A stretch of DNA of 32,259 nucleotides from JAANXG01 sp049583715 (GTDB taxonomy: Bacteria; Pseudomonadota; Gammaproteobacteria; Arenicellales; JAANXG01). Shown in pieces: positions 1-7,971 of this stretch (position 1 is the stretch's first letter; each line of letters starts with the position of its first letter). The DNA lies in assembly GCA_049583715.1 (NCBI GenBank), contig JBAUWJ010000214.1, positions 1-32,259 on the forward strand, given 5' to 3'. The notes under the pieces are model-generated. The model saw only the letters and a program-made list of their open reading frames with translations. It was not told the origin of the DNA and did not search any database. Made by a program: the position numbers and the translations under genes.

Positions 1-860
1 CGGCTGTCGATGGTGGACAGAAAGGTCGCGCTCCGGCCCGTCTCGATCTCCCCCCGTGCGTGCAGCACCGCCAGCCGGGCGCTGGTGCCGGTTCCACACG
101 GCGAGCGATCGATGCGTCCTGGATAAATGACGTTGCCGTTGCGATAGGCGCCCTCCGATCCCGGCTCGCGGTCGGTGAACAGGACGTACTCGATGCTCTG
201 GCGGTCTTCCATCTCCGGGTGCGTCACCGGGATTTGCTCGGCGGCGGCGACTTTGATGCGCCCGGCGAGCTCGACCATCGCGCGGGCGTGGTCGGGATCG
301 ACACGTACCCCGACGCCGGCAGCGTCGACGAACGCGAAGTGCACGCCCCCGTAGGCCACGTCCACCGGGATGCGGCCGAGCCCGGCCACGTCGAGGGGAT
401 GATCGAGATGGTGTACGAAGCTCGGCACCATATCGAGGGCAACCCGTTCACAGCGTCCGCCGCGGCAGCTCGCGACGGCGGTGATCAGCCCCGCCGGAGT
501 GTCGAGTCGCACAGTGGTCTGCGGCTCGGTCATGGGCAGGATGCCGGTTTCCAGGAGCGCGGTGGTCACGCACATGGCGTTGGAACCGGACATGGTGTGG
601 CACGCGTCCGGCTGCATGACGATGAAACCGGCGTCCGCGTCGGCCCGGGTGGGAGGCAGCAGCAGGTTGACGCTCATCTGGGCGCTCCCCCGCGGCTCAT
701 AGAGGGTGAAGCGCCGGATGGCATCGTCCTGGCTGTTGAGATGGCGCATCTTCTCCAGCATCGTTGCCCCGGGCACATCGAGCACGCCGCCGACGATTAC
801 CCGTCCGACCTCGCCTTCGGCGTGAACTCCCACCACCGTCACCGTTCTCGACCAGCGCAT
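1..860 (-). CDS. Proline racemase family enzyme, Ser/Cys type (4-hydroxyproline epimerase or trans-3-hydroxy-L-proline dehydratase), 3'-truncated
   Basis: The minus-strand frame opens at ATG 858-860, preceded by a strong AGGAGG about 7 bases upstream, and runs off the left edge. About 286 residues are visible; the family is usually near 340, so the C-terminus is missing. The start reads MRWSRTVTVVGVHAEGEVGR, typical of the family. The first catalytic motif is MSGSNAMC, with Ser where proline racemases have Cys. The second motif, DRSPCGTGTSA, keeps its Cys. In published family surveys this Ser/Cys pair is associated with 4-hydroxyproline epimerase and trans-3-hydroxyproline dehydratase activity rather than proline racemase. 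The gene is divergent from an AraC-type regulator that probably controls it. Family assignment is sure; the exact reaction is inferred. Confidence 0.9.
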   Translation of the reverse strand, partial: MRWSRTVTVVGVHAEGEVGRVIVGGVLDVPGATMLEKMRHLNSQDDAIRRFTLYEPRGSAQMSVNLLLPPTRADADAGFIVMQPDACHTMSGSNAMCVTTALLETGILPMTEPQTTVRLDTPAGLITAVASCRGGRCERVALDMVPSFVHHLDHPLDVAGLGRIPVDVAYGGVHFAFVDAAGVGVRVDPDHARAMVELAGRIKVAAAEQIPVTHPEMEDRQSIEYVLFTDREPGSEGAYRNGNVIYPGRIDRSPCGTGTSARLAVLHARGEIETGRSATFLSTIDS

Positions 861-910
861 CTTGAGCCTCCTATGACCTGTCGGGAAGCTCCAGCCTATT
901 GGAGTCCGTG

Positions 911-939
911 TTGCGCACCCAGCACCGCCGGGACATAAT
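911..939 (+). promoter_or_regulatory. Putative sigma-70 promoter for the GlxA-type regulator
   Basis: TTGCGC at 911-916 and CATAAT at 934-939 are separated by exactly 17 bases, in the 103-bp gap between two divergent genes. Transcription would start near 946, leaving a leader of about 20 bases before GTG 964. A short inverted repeat (CTCCA 889-893, TGGAG 900-904) lies just upstream and could be an operator shared with the divergent gene. This is a motif match only. Confidence 0.45.
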
Positions 940-963
940 TCGGTACGATTCCGACACCTTTCG

Positions 964-2001
964 GTGCAAACGATGGATGAGCGGCAGTTAGCGCTGGCGT
1001 CGCCTGCGGCGGCGGAGCAGGTGACTCCGGACATCCGGGTCGCCTTCATTCTCTCGCCCGATTTCACCCTGCTTCCTTTCGCGGGCTTCATCGACGCCCT
1101 GCGCCACGCCGCCGACGAGGCCGACCGAAGCCGCCAGATCTACTGCCGCTGGACGTGTTTGGGGCCGGATCTGGCGCCGGTACGCTCGAGCTGCGGCATC
1201 GAGGTCAGGCCCTGGGAAGCCTATGGGGATCCGTCGGGCTTCGACTACGTGGTGGTGATCGGAGGGTTACTCTCCGGATTCAGGCGCCATGCGCCACAGA
1301 CCTTCGAGTTCCTGCGGCTCGCCGCCGCGCACGAGGTGACCCTCGTCGGGCTGTGCACGGGCAGCTTCGCCCTGGCCGAGGCCGGGCTCATGGACGACCG
1401 CCGGTGTGCGGTCCATATCCGTCACCTGCAGGACTTGATCGAGCGCTACCCGCGCGTAATCCCGGTGGCCGACGAGCTCTATGTGAGCGACGGACCCTGC
1501 ATCACCTGCCCCGGCGGGACCGCCGCCATCGACCTCGCCGTCGAGCTGCTCGTGCGGCACTCCGGCAAGGCCCGTGCCCTCAAGGGTCTGGCGCAGATGG
1601 TGGTCGACGCCCATCGCGCCGCTCATCACAAGGCTCGCCATATCTACGACGACATCAAGGAGTGCGGGGACTGGCGGATCAAACGCGCCATGACGCTCAT
1701 GGAGGAGAAACTGGGCGAGCCTTATCCCATCCAGCGCCTGGCGAAACGCGTGGGTACTTCCGTACGCCAGCTCGAGCGCGCCTTCGCCGCGCACGCCCAT
1801 ATGTCGCCGGCCACCGTGTGGCGGGGCCTGCGTCTCGAGCACGCCCGGTGGCGCCTGCTCAACACCAACCGCACCATCACCCAGATCGCCGACGAGTGCG
1901 GCTTTGCCGACTCCTCCCACTTCGCGCGCTGCTTTCGCCAGTCCTACGGCGAGTGCCCCTACGACTTCCGCCGCCGCCGGCACCAGGTCGACACGACGTA
2001 G
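964..2001 (+). CDS. GlxA family transcriptional regulator (DJ-1/PfpI-like domain plus AraC helix-turn-helix)
   Basis: The protein is 345 residues, the usual size for this family. Residues about 20-200 form a DJ-1/PfpI class I amidotransferase-like sensor domain. It contains the nucleophile-elbow-like GLCTGSFALAEAG, with Cys near 131; in regulators of this family the domain senses a ligand rather than acting as an enzyme. Residues about 235-340 form an AraC DNA-binding domain with two helix-turn-helices, ending in ITQIADECGFADSSHFARCF and the typical SYGECPYDFRRRR tail. The start is GTG 964, with ATG 973 as an alternative three codons in; neither has a clear Shine-Dalgarno. Divergence from the proline-racemase-family gene suggests it activates hydroxyproline or related amino-acid catabolism, as relatives such as GbdR and CdhR do for quaternary amines. 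The ligand is unknown. Confidence 0.92.
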   Translation: MQTMDERQLALASPAAAEQVTPDIRVAFILSPDFTLLPFAGFIDALRHAADEADRSRQIYCRWTCLGPDLAPVRSSCGIEVRPWEAYGDPSGFDYVVVIGGLLSGFRRHAPQTFEFLRLAAAHEVTLVGLCTGSFALAEAGLMDDRRCAVHIRHLQDLIERYPRVIPVADELYVSDGPCITCPGGTAAIDLAVELLVRHSGKARALKGLAQMVVDAHRAAHHKARHIYDDIKECGDWRIKRAMTLMEEKLGEPYPIQRLAKRVGTSVRQLERAFAAHAHMSPATVWRGLRLEHARWRLLNTNRTITQIADECGFADSSHFARCFRQSYGECPYDFRRRRHQVDTT

Positions 2002-2174
2002 GGGCGCACCCCCTGAGCGCGCGCTTCGAGCCAGGGATCCAGTTGATGCGCTGGCCGGCACCGCTTATCGAGCTGCCGCCATCCTTGCCCCGGCGGCTCC
2101 CGCGATGGTTCGCCCGGTCCCGTCAGGTCACCGGGCCGGAGACTTTCAAGTCACGAACACGGTAGGCTTCCCAT

Positions 2175-2672
2175 ATGGCGGACGACGAGATCACCATCCA
2201 GGCGGCACGGCCCGAGGACGCTCCGGCCATCCACGCCATGCTGCGCGCCCTCAGCACGGCACTCGACCGGGAGGATGAGCTTCAGTCCTCGCCGGAAGAC
2301 ATCGCGCGCTACGGTTTCGGCGGCACACCCGCCTTCGAAACCATCATCGCGCGGCGGGGCGGCGAGCCGGTTGGTCTGGCACTCTTCTTTTTCGAATTCT
2401 CGACCTGGCGCGGCCGACCCGGCGTTTACGTCCAGGACCTGTATGTCGCAGCCGGCATGCGCGGCACGGGGACCGGGCGAGGCCTGCTTGCCGCCGTTGC
2501 CGAACGCGCCGCCGCGCGCGGCGCCGTCTACATGCGTCTTTCCATCCATTCCGGTAACGCCGAAGGCGCGGGCTTCTACGAACGCCTTGGCTTCGAAGCG
2601 TCGAACGAGAAGATACTCGTCCTCGAAGGTGCTGGTTTCTCCGCCTTGGGAAGCGAAGCGGTACACGAGTGA
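2175..2672 (+). CDS. GNAT family N-acetyltransferase
   Basis: This 165-residue protein has the GNAT fold signature. A beta-4 strand VYVQDLYV is followed by the acetyl-CoA pyrophosphate-binding loop AGMRGTGTGRGLL (the R/Q-x-x-G-x-G/A motif) at roughly residues 92-106. The C-terminal motif is NAEGAGFYERLGFEA. The preferred start is ATG 2175, with GGTAGG at 2161-2166 as a weak ribosome-binding site. It follows the GlxA-type regulator by 173 bp on the same strand, but nothing shows co-transcription. The acceptor substrate cannot be inferred. Similar small GNATs modify polyamines, amino acids, antibiotics or protein N-termini. Confidence 0.9.
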   Translation: MADDEITIQAARPEDAPAIHAMLRALSTALDREDELQSSPEDIARYGFGGTPAFETIIARRGGEPVGLALFFFEFSTWRGRPGVYVQDLYVAAGMRGTGTGRGLLAAVAERAAARGAVYMRLSIHSGNAEGAGFYERLGFEASNEKILVLEGAGFSALGSEAVHE

Positions 2673-2748
2673 CCGGCGACGATGTTCACGCCCGCCCCCA
2701 CGATGAGGTAGTATGCGCGACAACGCGCGGCCTCGAGGATGATCGCAG

Positions 2749-3423
2749 TTGCGAACTGTCACTTTCACCCGGATGTCGGAGGGCACTCGAGCGGATTACG
2801 AGTTCCTGAGGCGCTGCGCGTCCGACCATAATCAGGGCCTCCCCGACCGTATCATCCGCGCTCTCGAGCGGCTCGAGGGCTCCTTCAGCGGCTATCAGGT
2901 CACGCGCCTGGAGCACAGCCTGCAGAGCGCAAGCAGGGCATTCCGGAACAACGAAGACCCGGAAGTGGTCATGGCGGCCCTCCTGCACGACATCGGTGAT
3001 GATCTCGCCCCGCATTCTCATGACGAGCTCGCCGCTGCCGTTCTCCGGCCCTTCGTGAGCGAAAGGGTCCTTTGGATCGTCAAGCACCACAGCATCTTCC
3101 AGAAGTACTACTATGCCCACCATCTCGGCGGCAACCGGAATGCGCGGGACAGGCTGAGGGACAGCCCCTATTACGAGGACGCGGTGCGCTTCTGCGAGTT
3201 GTACGACCAGGGCTCCTTCGATCCGTCCTACGATACACTGCCCCTGTCGCATTTCGAGCCGATGATCCGGGAGCTCTTCAGCCGCAAGCCCAGGCGCCCC
3301 AGGCATTCTCGACCCGCAAGGTGGGCGGGAATCGCTCGCCTGAGTCGAGCACCGCGCATCTTCATTACTCGTCTTCGCGCACTGTTGAAACGGCGACCGC
3401 CCGACGGGTCCCCGGTATCGTGA
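2749..3423 (+). CDS. HD-domain protein of the PhnZ/MIOX-like oxygenase-related group
   Basis: The protein is 224 residues. Its metal ligands are recognisable as an HD domain: His in LEHSLQSASRA (residue 56), His-Asp in ALLHDIGDD (80-81), His in IVKHHSIFQ (113 or 114) and Asp in ELYDQGSFDP (152). The LEHxLQxA form of the first motif resembles the mixed-valence di-iron oxygenase branch (PhnZ, inositol oxygenase) more than HD phosphohydrolases, so an oxygenase role is possible but inferred. The TTG start at 2749 is supported by GAGG at 2735-2738, ten bases upstream; ATG 2773 is an alternative without such a site. The C-terminal 50 residues are Arg-rich. Its TGA overlaps the GTG start of the downstream glycosyltransferase, implying translational coupling. 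Confidence 0.82.
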   Translation: MRTVTFTRMSEGTRADYEFLRRCASDHNQGLPDRIIRALERLEGSFSGYQVTRLEHSLQSASRAFRNNEDPEVVMAALLHDIGDDLAPHSHDELAAAVLRPFVSERVLWIVKHHSIFQKYYYAHHLGGNRNARDRLRDSPYYEDAVRFCELYDQGSFDPSYDTLPLSHFEPMIRELFSRKPRRPRHSRPARWAGIARLSRAPRIFITRLRALLKRRPPDGSPVS

Positions 3424-4589
3424 CGGCCCGCGGGCGGCAGGAACCGCCGACCGTCACGGTTCTCGTTCCCACGTCCGACCGCGGGCAGTATCTCGCCGAA
3501 TGTCTCGACAGTATCCTTGCACAGACGCTTCCCGCAGCCCAGATCATCGTTGTCAATGACGGGTCCGAAGACTGTACGCGCCAGGTCATCAAGGGGTATC
3601 CGCGCGCCATCGACTACCTGGAAACGGACCAACTGGGCAAGCCCGGGGCGATCAATCGGGGACTGGAGCTCGTGCGCGGAGAGTATCTGTGGATATTCGA
3701 CGATGATGACGTTGCATTTCCCGACGCGCTCGAGCGTCTCGTCCAGCCCCTTCTGCGCCGACCCGAGTACGGATTCAGCTTCAGCAGCTTCCTGTCCTCC
3801 AGGCGGCCGCCGCATATCGACCCCGCCGGCAGACGAAAGAGGCGCCGTGAATCGCCGATCCCGGATCTTGACAGCAGGGGGTTCCTCATCCCTTTGCTGG
3901 AAGCCAACTTCCTGGGGGGAGCGGCGCTGTTTGCACGAACGGCGTGCTATGGCGAAACGGGTCCGTTCGACCCCCGCCTGATCAGGTCGCAGGACTACGA
4001 GATGGCGATTCGTATCGCACGCCGGTACCGTGGCGTGCGAGTGGACGGCGGCCCCACCTTCCATTACCGGCAGCACGGAGGGATGCGGGGACCGATTTCC
4101 GACAGGTTTCCCTCGCACATGCGCCTCGTGAAGTGGCTCGAGTACGACCAGATCTTCTTCAGGGAGCTCTACAGGACACTTCCATTGACGGATTACCTGC
4201 CGCCCTCCATGTCTCTCGAAGGCCACCGCCGCCTGGCGATGCTGCAGCGAATGCGCGTGATGGCCTCAAAGCTGCTGGGGTCCGAGGTTCTCGAAGACCT
4301 GCGGAGGATCGGGCTGGATGGAGACTCCGCGCCCCTCACGGGAGATGAGCGCCGCCTCATTCGGAAGGTGGCCACCAAGACGCCCTACTACAAGGTCGGC
4401 GGGGTATTCGACCGCGCCGAGATCCTCGAAGAGTTGAACAGTCTGGCAGCGGCCTCGCCCGCCGTTCGGCGGATCAGGCGAACGGTATTGCGAGCCCGCG
4501 CAGGGCACCTGTTCACGACGCGAAACCTGCGGGGCGCAATGCACATAACGAAGAGTCTGCTGGCACCCGGGTCCCGGAACCGCGCGTGA
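3420..4589 (+). CDS. Family 2 glycosyltransferase (GT-A fold)
   Basis: The protein is 389 residues when started at GTG 3420, which overlaps the TGA of the upstream HD gene (GTGA). The frame stays open further 5', but that part is the HD gene read in another frame. The GT2 domain spans about residues 10-270. It begins with TVLVPTSDRGQYLAECLDSI, then the nucleotide-sugar motif IIVVNDGSED (Asp 47), and the metal-binding DDDD at 94-97. An acceptor region GGAALFART and SQDYEMAIRIARRY carries the probable catalytic acid region. About 120 residues follow that I do not recognise. No membrane segment is evident, so it is probably cytoplasmic and uses NDP-sugars to build a surface glycan or glycolipid. 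Donor and acceptor are unknown. Confidence 0.9.
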   Translation: MTARGRQEPPTVTVLVPTSDRGQYLAECLDSILAQTLPAAQIIVVNDGSEDCTRQVIKGYPRAIDYLETDQLGKPGAINRGLELVRGEYLWIFDDDDVAFPDALERLVQPLLRRPEYGFSFSSFLSSRRPPHIDPAGRRKRRRESPIPDLDSRGFLIPLLEANFLGGAALFARTACYGETGPFDPRLIRSQDYEMAIRIARRYRGVRVDGGPTFHYRQHGGMRGPISDRFPSHMRLVKWLEYDQIFFRELYRTLPLTDYLPPSMSLEGHRRLAMLQRMRVMASKLLGSEVLEDLRRIGLDGDSAPLTGDERRLIRKVATKTPYYKVGGVFDRAEILEELNSLAAASPAVRRIRRTVLRARAGHLFTTRNLRGAMHITKSLLAPGSRNRA

Positions 4590-4679
4590 ATCCGAGCCCT
4601 TTCCCGGTGGCCTTTTCTCGAAGGGTGGCAGGCTCCGTGCGGGGATTCGGCCCGGTCGACCTGATCGCCCTCTCTTTGT

Positions 4680-5057
4680 TTACTCGCTTGGCGTGAGCCA
4701 CGAGATCGCTTCGTCCAGGTCCGAGAATACCCGTCCGTTAACACCGCGATTGCGAGCCACGGTTTCCCCGAAACGAGCGGGGTCAATCAGAGGCTCTTGG
4801 CCAACGACCGCGATTGCTCCGATCTTTCCCCCGATCCTCTGCCCAGACAGGAATGAAGCGCCTTCGTAGCGATCTGCCGTAGTGAGCTGTCCTGTGACGC
4901 CATTGGCATCGATGAGAACCTTGGGCCTGTGACTTCGCCGGGCCGCGTCGATGGCGTTCTCAAAGACTTGCTTCAGCTCCGAGACAGACGAGCAGGTACC
5001 CGTGCAGCGCAGGCAAACGTAGTCCGCATTCACGATGATCTCAATCTCCACGCTCAT
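4680..5057 (-). CDS. SpoIIAA-like (STAS/SEC14-type) protein
   Basis: This is a 125-residue soluble protein convergent with the glycosyltransferase gene. The core KVLIDANGVTG (residues 46-56) followed by a helix, then KIGAIAVVGQEPLIDPARFG and RVFSDLDEAISWL, matches the SpoIIAA-like/STAS-SEC14 domain family. These are small alpha/beta folds related to anti-anti-sigma factors and lipid-binding domains. There is no obvious regulatory phospho-Ser motif as in true SpoIIAA, so a sigma-factor role should not be assumed. The start is ATG 5055-5057; an in-frame ATG at 5073-5075 adds six residues, and neither has a good Shine-Dalgarno. It is divergent from the adenylate cyclase gene across a 379-bp gap. 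Confidence 0.75.
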   Translation of the reverse strand: MSVEIEIIVNADYVCLRCTGTCSSVSELKQVFENAIDAARRSHRPKVLIDANGVTGQLTTADRYEGASFLSGQRIGGKIGAIAVVGQEPLIDPARFGETVARNRGVNGRVFSDLDEAISWLTPSE

Positions 5058-5126
5058 CCTGTCGATCCGCAACATGGAGGCTGCATTGCGTTCAAATCCT
5101 GCCTGCAGCGGCCATAAAGAGCCTTC

Positions 5127-5155
5127 ATCGAAGTTCTCCCGGTGAACCGGGTCAA
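5127..5155 (-). promoter_or_regulatory. Possible promoter with embedded operator-like palindrome upstream of the STAS-like gene
   Basis: On the minus strand, TTGACC (5155-5150) is a good -35 box, followed after 17 bases by a weak -10, TTCGAT (5132-5127). A perfect palindrome with arms CCCGGT and ACCGGG and a two-base centre (5138-5151) occupies most of the spacer, where a repressor could block RNA polymerase. The leader would be about 60 bases. Confidence 0.35.
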
Positions 5156-5357
5156 GTATATGCCCCGTCGCAGTCGGTGCGAGGGTAAAGCCGGGATGCG
5201 CCGCCCGAGGGCATCCCATCCCGGACATACGACGGGCGGCGGCCGGCAGACTGGCGTCGCGTGCCTCCACCCGATTGGCGAAGCGCCCCAGCCTCGGCAG
5301 TCGGGATGGGTGCATACGCCGCTGATCCCGCCAAAAGGCCGGCTGCGTCGCGAGCGG

Positions 5358-5385
5358 TTGAACCCGAGTACTCTCACGATATATA
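5358..5385 (+). promoter_or_regulatory. Putative sigma-70 promoter for the GAF-PAS-cyclase gene
   Basis: TTGAAC at 5358-5363 and TATATA at 5380-5385 are separated by 16 bases; reading ATATAG as the -10 gives 17. Transcription would start near 5392, about 45 bases before the proposed TTG start at 5437. This is among the most AT-rich stretches of the gap. Confidence 0.5.
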
Positions 5386-5436
5386 GTCCGCGCGTCTCAA
5401 CGCCATTCAATTCTCGGTCGTCGGCTTCACGCATCC

Positions 5437-7800
5437 TTGGCAAATCTGAACATAGATCTTGTCAAAAAGGTTTTCGAACGTCGGCTGCAGCAAGCCGACC
5501 TCGATGCAATCCTGGCGGCTCTGTCCTCTGAGGAACAGGACGAGCTGGTCAGGACGATCGGAGAATTCCTTCAGCGCATCTCGACACTCGTCGAGATTTC
5601 GAGCAAGGCCTCGGATTCACTCTCCCTCGACGTTCTACTGCCGCGGTTGATGGATATCGTCACGGAGGCCATGAATGCGGACCGGAGCACGCTTTTCCTC
5701 CACGACCCGGACACCGACGAGTTGTTCTCGCGCGTGCTGCAGGGAGAGTCGATTGGCGATATCCGTTTCCCCAGCCACCTTGGGATCGCCGGGGCCGTCT
5801 TCCATGAGCGGAAGGCTGTCGTGACTGGCGACGCTTACGAGGATCCGCGATTCAACCCGGACTTCGACAAGCAGACGGGCTACCGGACGCGCAACATGCT
5901 CTGTGTTCCCGTGCTTGCCAAGGACGGACAGGCCATTGGCGCATTCCAGGTCCTCAATAAGCACAAGGGACATTTCGATGACAGCGATCGTGCACTGTTG
6001 GAGGCGCTGACCTCCCAGGCGGCTTCCGCCCTCGAGAACGCCCGGCTGTTTCAAGAGGTTCAACGGCAGCAGAAAGAGGAGGCGCAACTCCTCGAGGTGA
6101 CCGAGGTGATATCGTCGAACCTGCAGCTCGACGAGCTCCTCAACCAGGTAATCAGGATCGTCACCGAAATGCTCAATGCGGACCGGAGCTCACTGTTCAT
6201 GTACGACTCGAGAACCGGGGAGCTCTGGTCCCGGGTGGCAGAGGGTCTCGATGAGAAGGAAATACGGTTTCCCAGTTTCGCCGGCATCGCCGGGAGCTGC
6301 TTCACGAGCGGTGAACCGATCAATATTCCGGACACCTACGCCGACGAGCGTTTCAATCGGGACGTGGACCGCAGGACGGGCTACCGGACGCGCAACATGC
6401 TCTGTATGCCGGTCGCCAACAAGGACGGGCGGAAGCTCGGAGTCCTTCAGGTGCTGAACAAGCGAAAAGGTCCATTTAATCGAAACGACGAGAACCGCTT
6501 GCGAGCCTTCAGCTATCAGGTTGCGATCGCGCTTGAAAACGCCCAGCTCTTCGAGGATGTACTCAACGAGCGAAATTTCAATGAAAGCATCCTCAGGAGC
6601 CTCAGCAACGGTGTGATGACCCTGGACGCCGGGCTCAGGGTCACCAAGGCAAACGACGCGCTGATACGGATGCTCCACCGCGGCAATGACGATATTACCG
6701 GCCGGTCGGCATCGAGTGTCTTTTCAGAGGACCAGAACCGCTGGATACTGGACAGTATCGAGAACGTGAAGCAATCGGGGAGGACGGACATTACCATGGA
6801 TGCCGATATCCTGCTGGCCGGCGGAGGTACGAGCTCGGTAAACCTGACGGTGGTCCCGCTGGTCAACATCGGCAAGGAGCAGATCGGCTTCATGCTCGTA
6901 TTCGAAGACATTACGAAGGAAAAGCGGGTCAAGAGCACGATGGCGCGGTATATGACAAAGGAAGTGGCCGACAGGCTGCTCGACGTCGGGGAGGACGTCC
7001 TGGGGGGAACCGCGCAGTGGGCGACGGTTCTGTTTTCGGATATTCGGGGCTTTACCACGATCTCCGAGGAGCTGGGCGCCCGGGAAACCGTCTCGCTGCT
7101 CAACGAGTATTTCACCGACATGATCGACGTGATTTTCAACCATGGCGGGATACTCGACAAGTATATCGGCGACGCCATAATGGCGGTGTTTGGCACGCCA
7201 TTCGAGAAACCCGACGACGCGGACAATGCGGTCCGGGTTGCCAATGAGATGATGCGGGTGCTCCGCGTCTTCAATGAGAAGCAGAGAAAGCAGGGAAGGG
7301 TCGAGCTTCGCATCGGGGTGGGGATGGCGACCGGTGAGCTGGTGGCCGGAAATATCGGGTCGCTGAAGCGAATGGACTACACGGCGATCGGGGACACGGT
7401 CAATCTGGCATCGAGATTGGAGAGTGCGACGAAGTACTACGGTGTGAATATTCTCTGGAGCGAGGCGACGGCCAAGGCATTGCACAACGAGGTGCGCCAT
7501 CGGGAAATCGACCTGATTCGAGTGAAGGGAAAGAACGAACCGGTTTCGATATTCGAAGGCCTGGACCATCATTCGACGGGCACGTTCCCCTATGTGGACC
7601 GTGTTCTGGATCGGTTTGAGCAAGGGATAAGCCTGTACCGGAAACGCAACTGGAAGAAGGCCATCGGTTGCTTTGAATCCGCGCTCGACCTGCATCGCCG
7701 GGATGTGCCGTCGCAGATCTATCTCGAGCGTTGCCGCCATTACCTGGAAACGCCGCCTGCCGATGACTGGGATGGTGTCTGGGTAATGACCGAAAAGTAG
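5437..7800 (+). CDS. GAF-GAF-PAS class III adenylate cyclase
   Basis: This is a 787-residue soluble signalling enzyme. It has a short helical N-terminus, GAF1 (about 45-200), GAF2 (about 215-375), a PAS domain (about 385-490) and a class III cyclase domain (about 525-715). A TPR-like C-terminal helix pair follows. Both GAFs end in an NK-x-F-x-D motif (NKHKGHFDDSD, NKRKGPFNRNDE), resembling cyclic-nucleotide-binding GAFs of CyaB1-type cyclases. The cyclase domain has every key residue: metal-binding Asp 535 and 579, adenine-selecting Lys 575 and Asp 647, and transition-state Asn 656 and Arg 660. It should therefore make cAMP. The TTG start at 5437 is chosen because no other conventional start lies nearby upstream; no clear Shine-Dalgarno is visible. 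The next gene downstream encodes a cyclic-nucleotide-binding-like domain. Confidence 0.93.
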   Translation: MANLNIDLVKKVFERRLQQADLDAILAALSSEEQDELVRTIGEFLQRISTLVEISSKASDSLSLDVLLPRLMDIVTEAMNADRSTLFLHDPDTDELFSRVLQGESIGDIRFPSHLGIAGAVFHERKAVVTGDAYEDPRFNPDFDKQTGYRTRNMLCVPVLAKDGQAIGAFQVLNKHKGHFDDSDRALLEALTSQAASALENARLFQEVQRQQKEEAQLLEVTEVISSNLQLDELLNQVIRIVTEMLNADRSSLFMYDSRTGELWSRVAEGLDEKEIRFPSFAGIAGSCFTSGEPINIPDTYADERFNRDVDRRTGYRTRNMLCMPVANKDGRKLGVLQVLNKRKGPFNRNDENRLRAFSYQVAIALENAQLFEDVLNERNFNESILRSLSNGVMTLDAGLRVTKANDALIRMLHRGNDDITGRSASSVFSEDQNRWILDSIENVKQSGRTDITMDADILLAGGGTSSVNLTVVPLVNIGKEQIGFMLVFEDITKEKRVKSTMARYMTKEVADRLLDVGEDVLGGTAQWATVLFSDIRGFTTISEELGARETVSLLNEYFTDMIDVIFNHGGILDKYIGDAIMAVFGTPFEKPDDADNAVRVANEMMRVLRVFNEKQRKQGRVELRIGVGMATGELVAGNIGSLKRMDYTAIGDTVNLASRLESATKYYGVNILWSEATAKALHNEVRHREIDLIRVKGKNEPVSIFEGLDHHSTGTFPYVDRVLDRFEQGISLYRKRNWKKAIGCFESALDLHRRDVPSQIYLERCRHYLETPPADDWDGVWVMTEK

Positions 7801-7971
7801 CGGAGCTCGGGAGAATCTGCCGCGTGCGACGTGTCCGCCCCGGGGTTCTTCGCCGGCGACCAGTGACGTGGAATTGCCCGAATGGGTGAGCTCTCGTTGG
7901 CTAAGTCCATCCGGTAACCGGTTCACGCGACGACCGGCGTCGCATAGCAGGCCTCTGCCTGGGGGAAGGAC

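Larger units (their letters stand above)
5058..5436. other. 379-bp divergent intergenic region
   Basis: No convincing gene is present. It holds a possible minus-strand promoter with an overlapping palindrome (5127-5155), a good plus-strand promoter (5358-5385), and a potential stem-loop with arms GGGATGC at 5193-5199 and GCATCCC at 5211-5217. GC-rich complementary stretches also occur at 5199-5207 and 5233-5242. The remainder shows no recognisable feature. Confidence 0.6.

Noticed and set aside
60..938. Plus-strand frame of 292 codons over the left end
   Set aside because: It is antisense to the proline-racemase-family gene, whose catalytic motifs and Shine-Dalgarno are clear.
2673..2748. 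TTCACG-18-TAGTAT as promoter of the HD gene
   Set aside because: Both boxes are weak and the spacing is long; not distinguishable from chance in a 76-bp gap.
3072..3419. 5' extension of the glycosyltransferase frame
   Set aside because: This part overlaps the HD gene in another frame and has no glycosyltransferase-like sequence; GTG 3420 overlapping the HD stop is better.
7801..7971. CRP-type site between the cyclase and the megasynthase
   Set aside because: No TGTGA-N6-TCACA-like sequence is present; only a short CCGGT-A-ACCGG palindrome was found.
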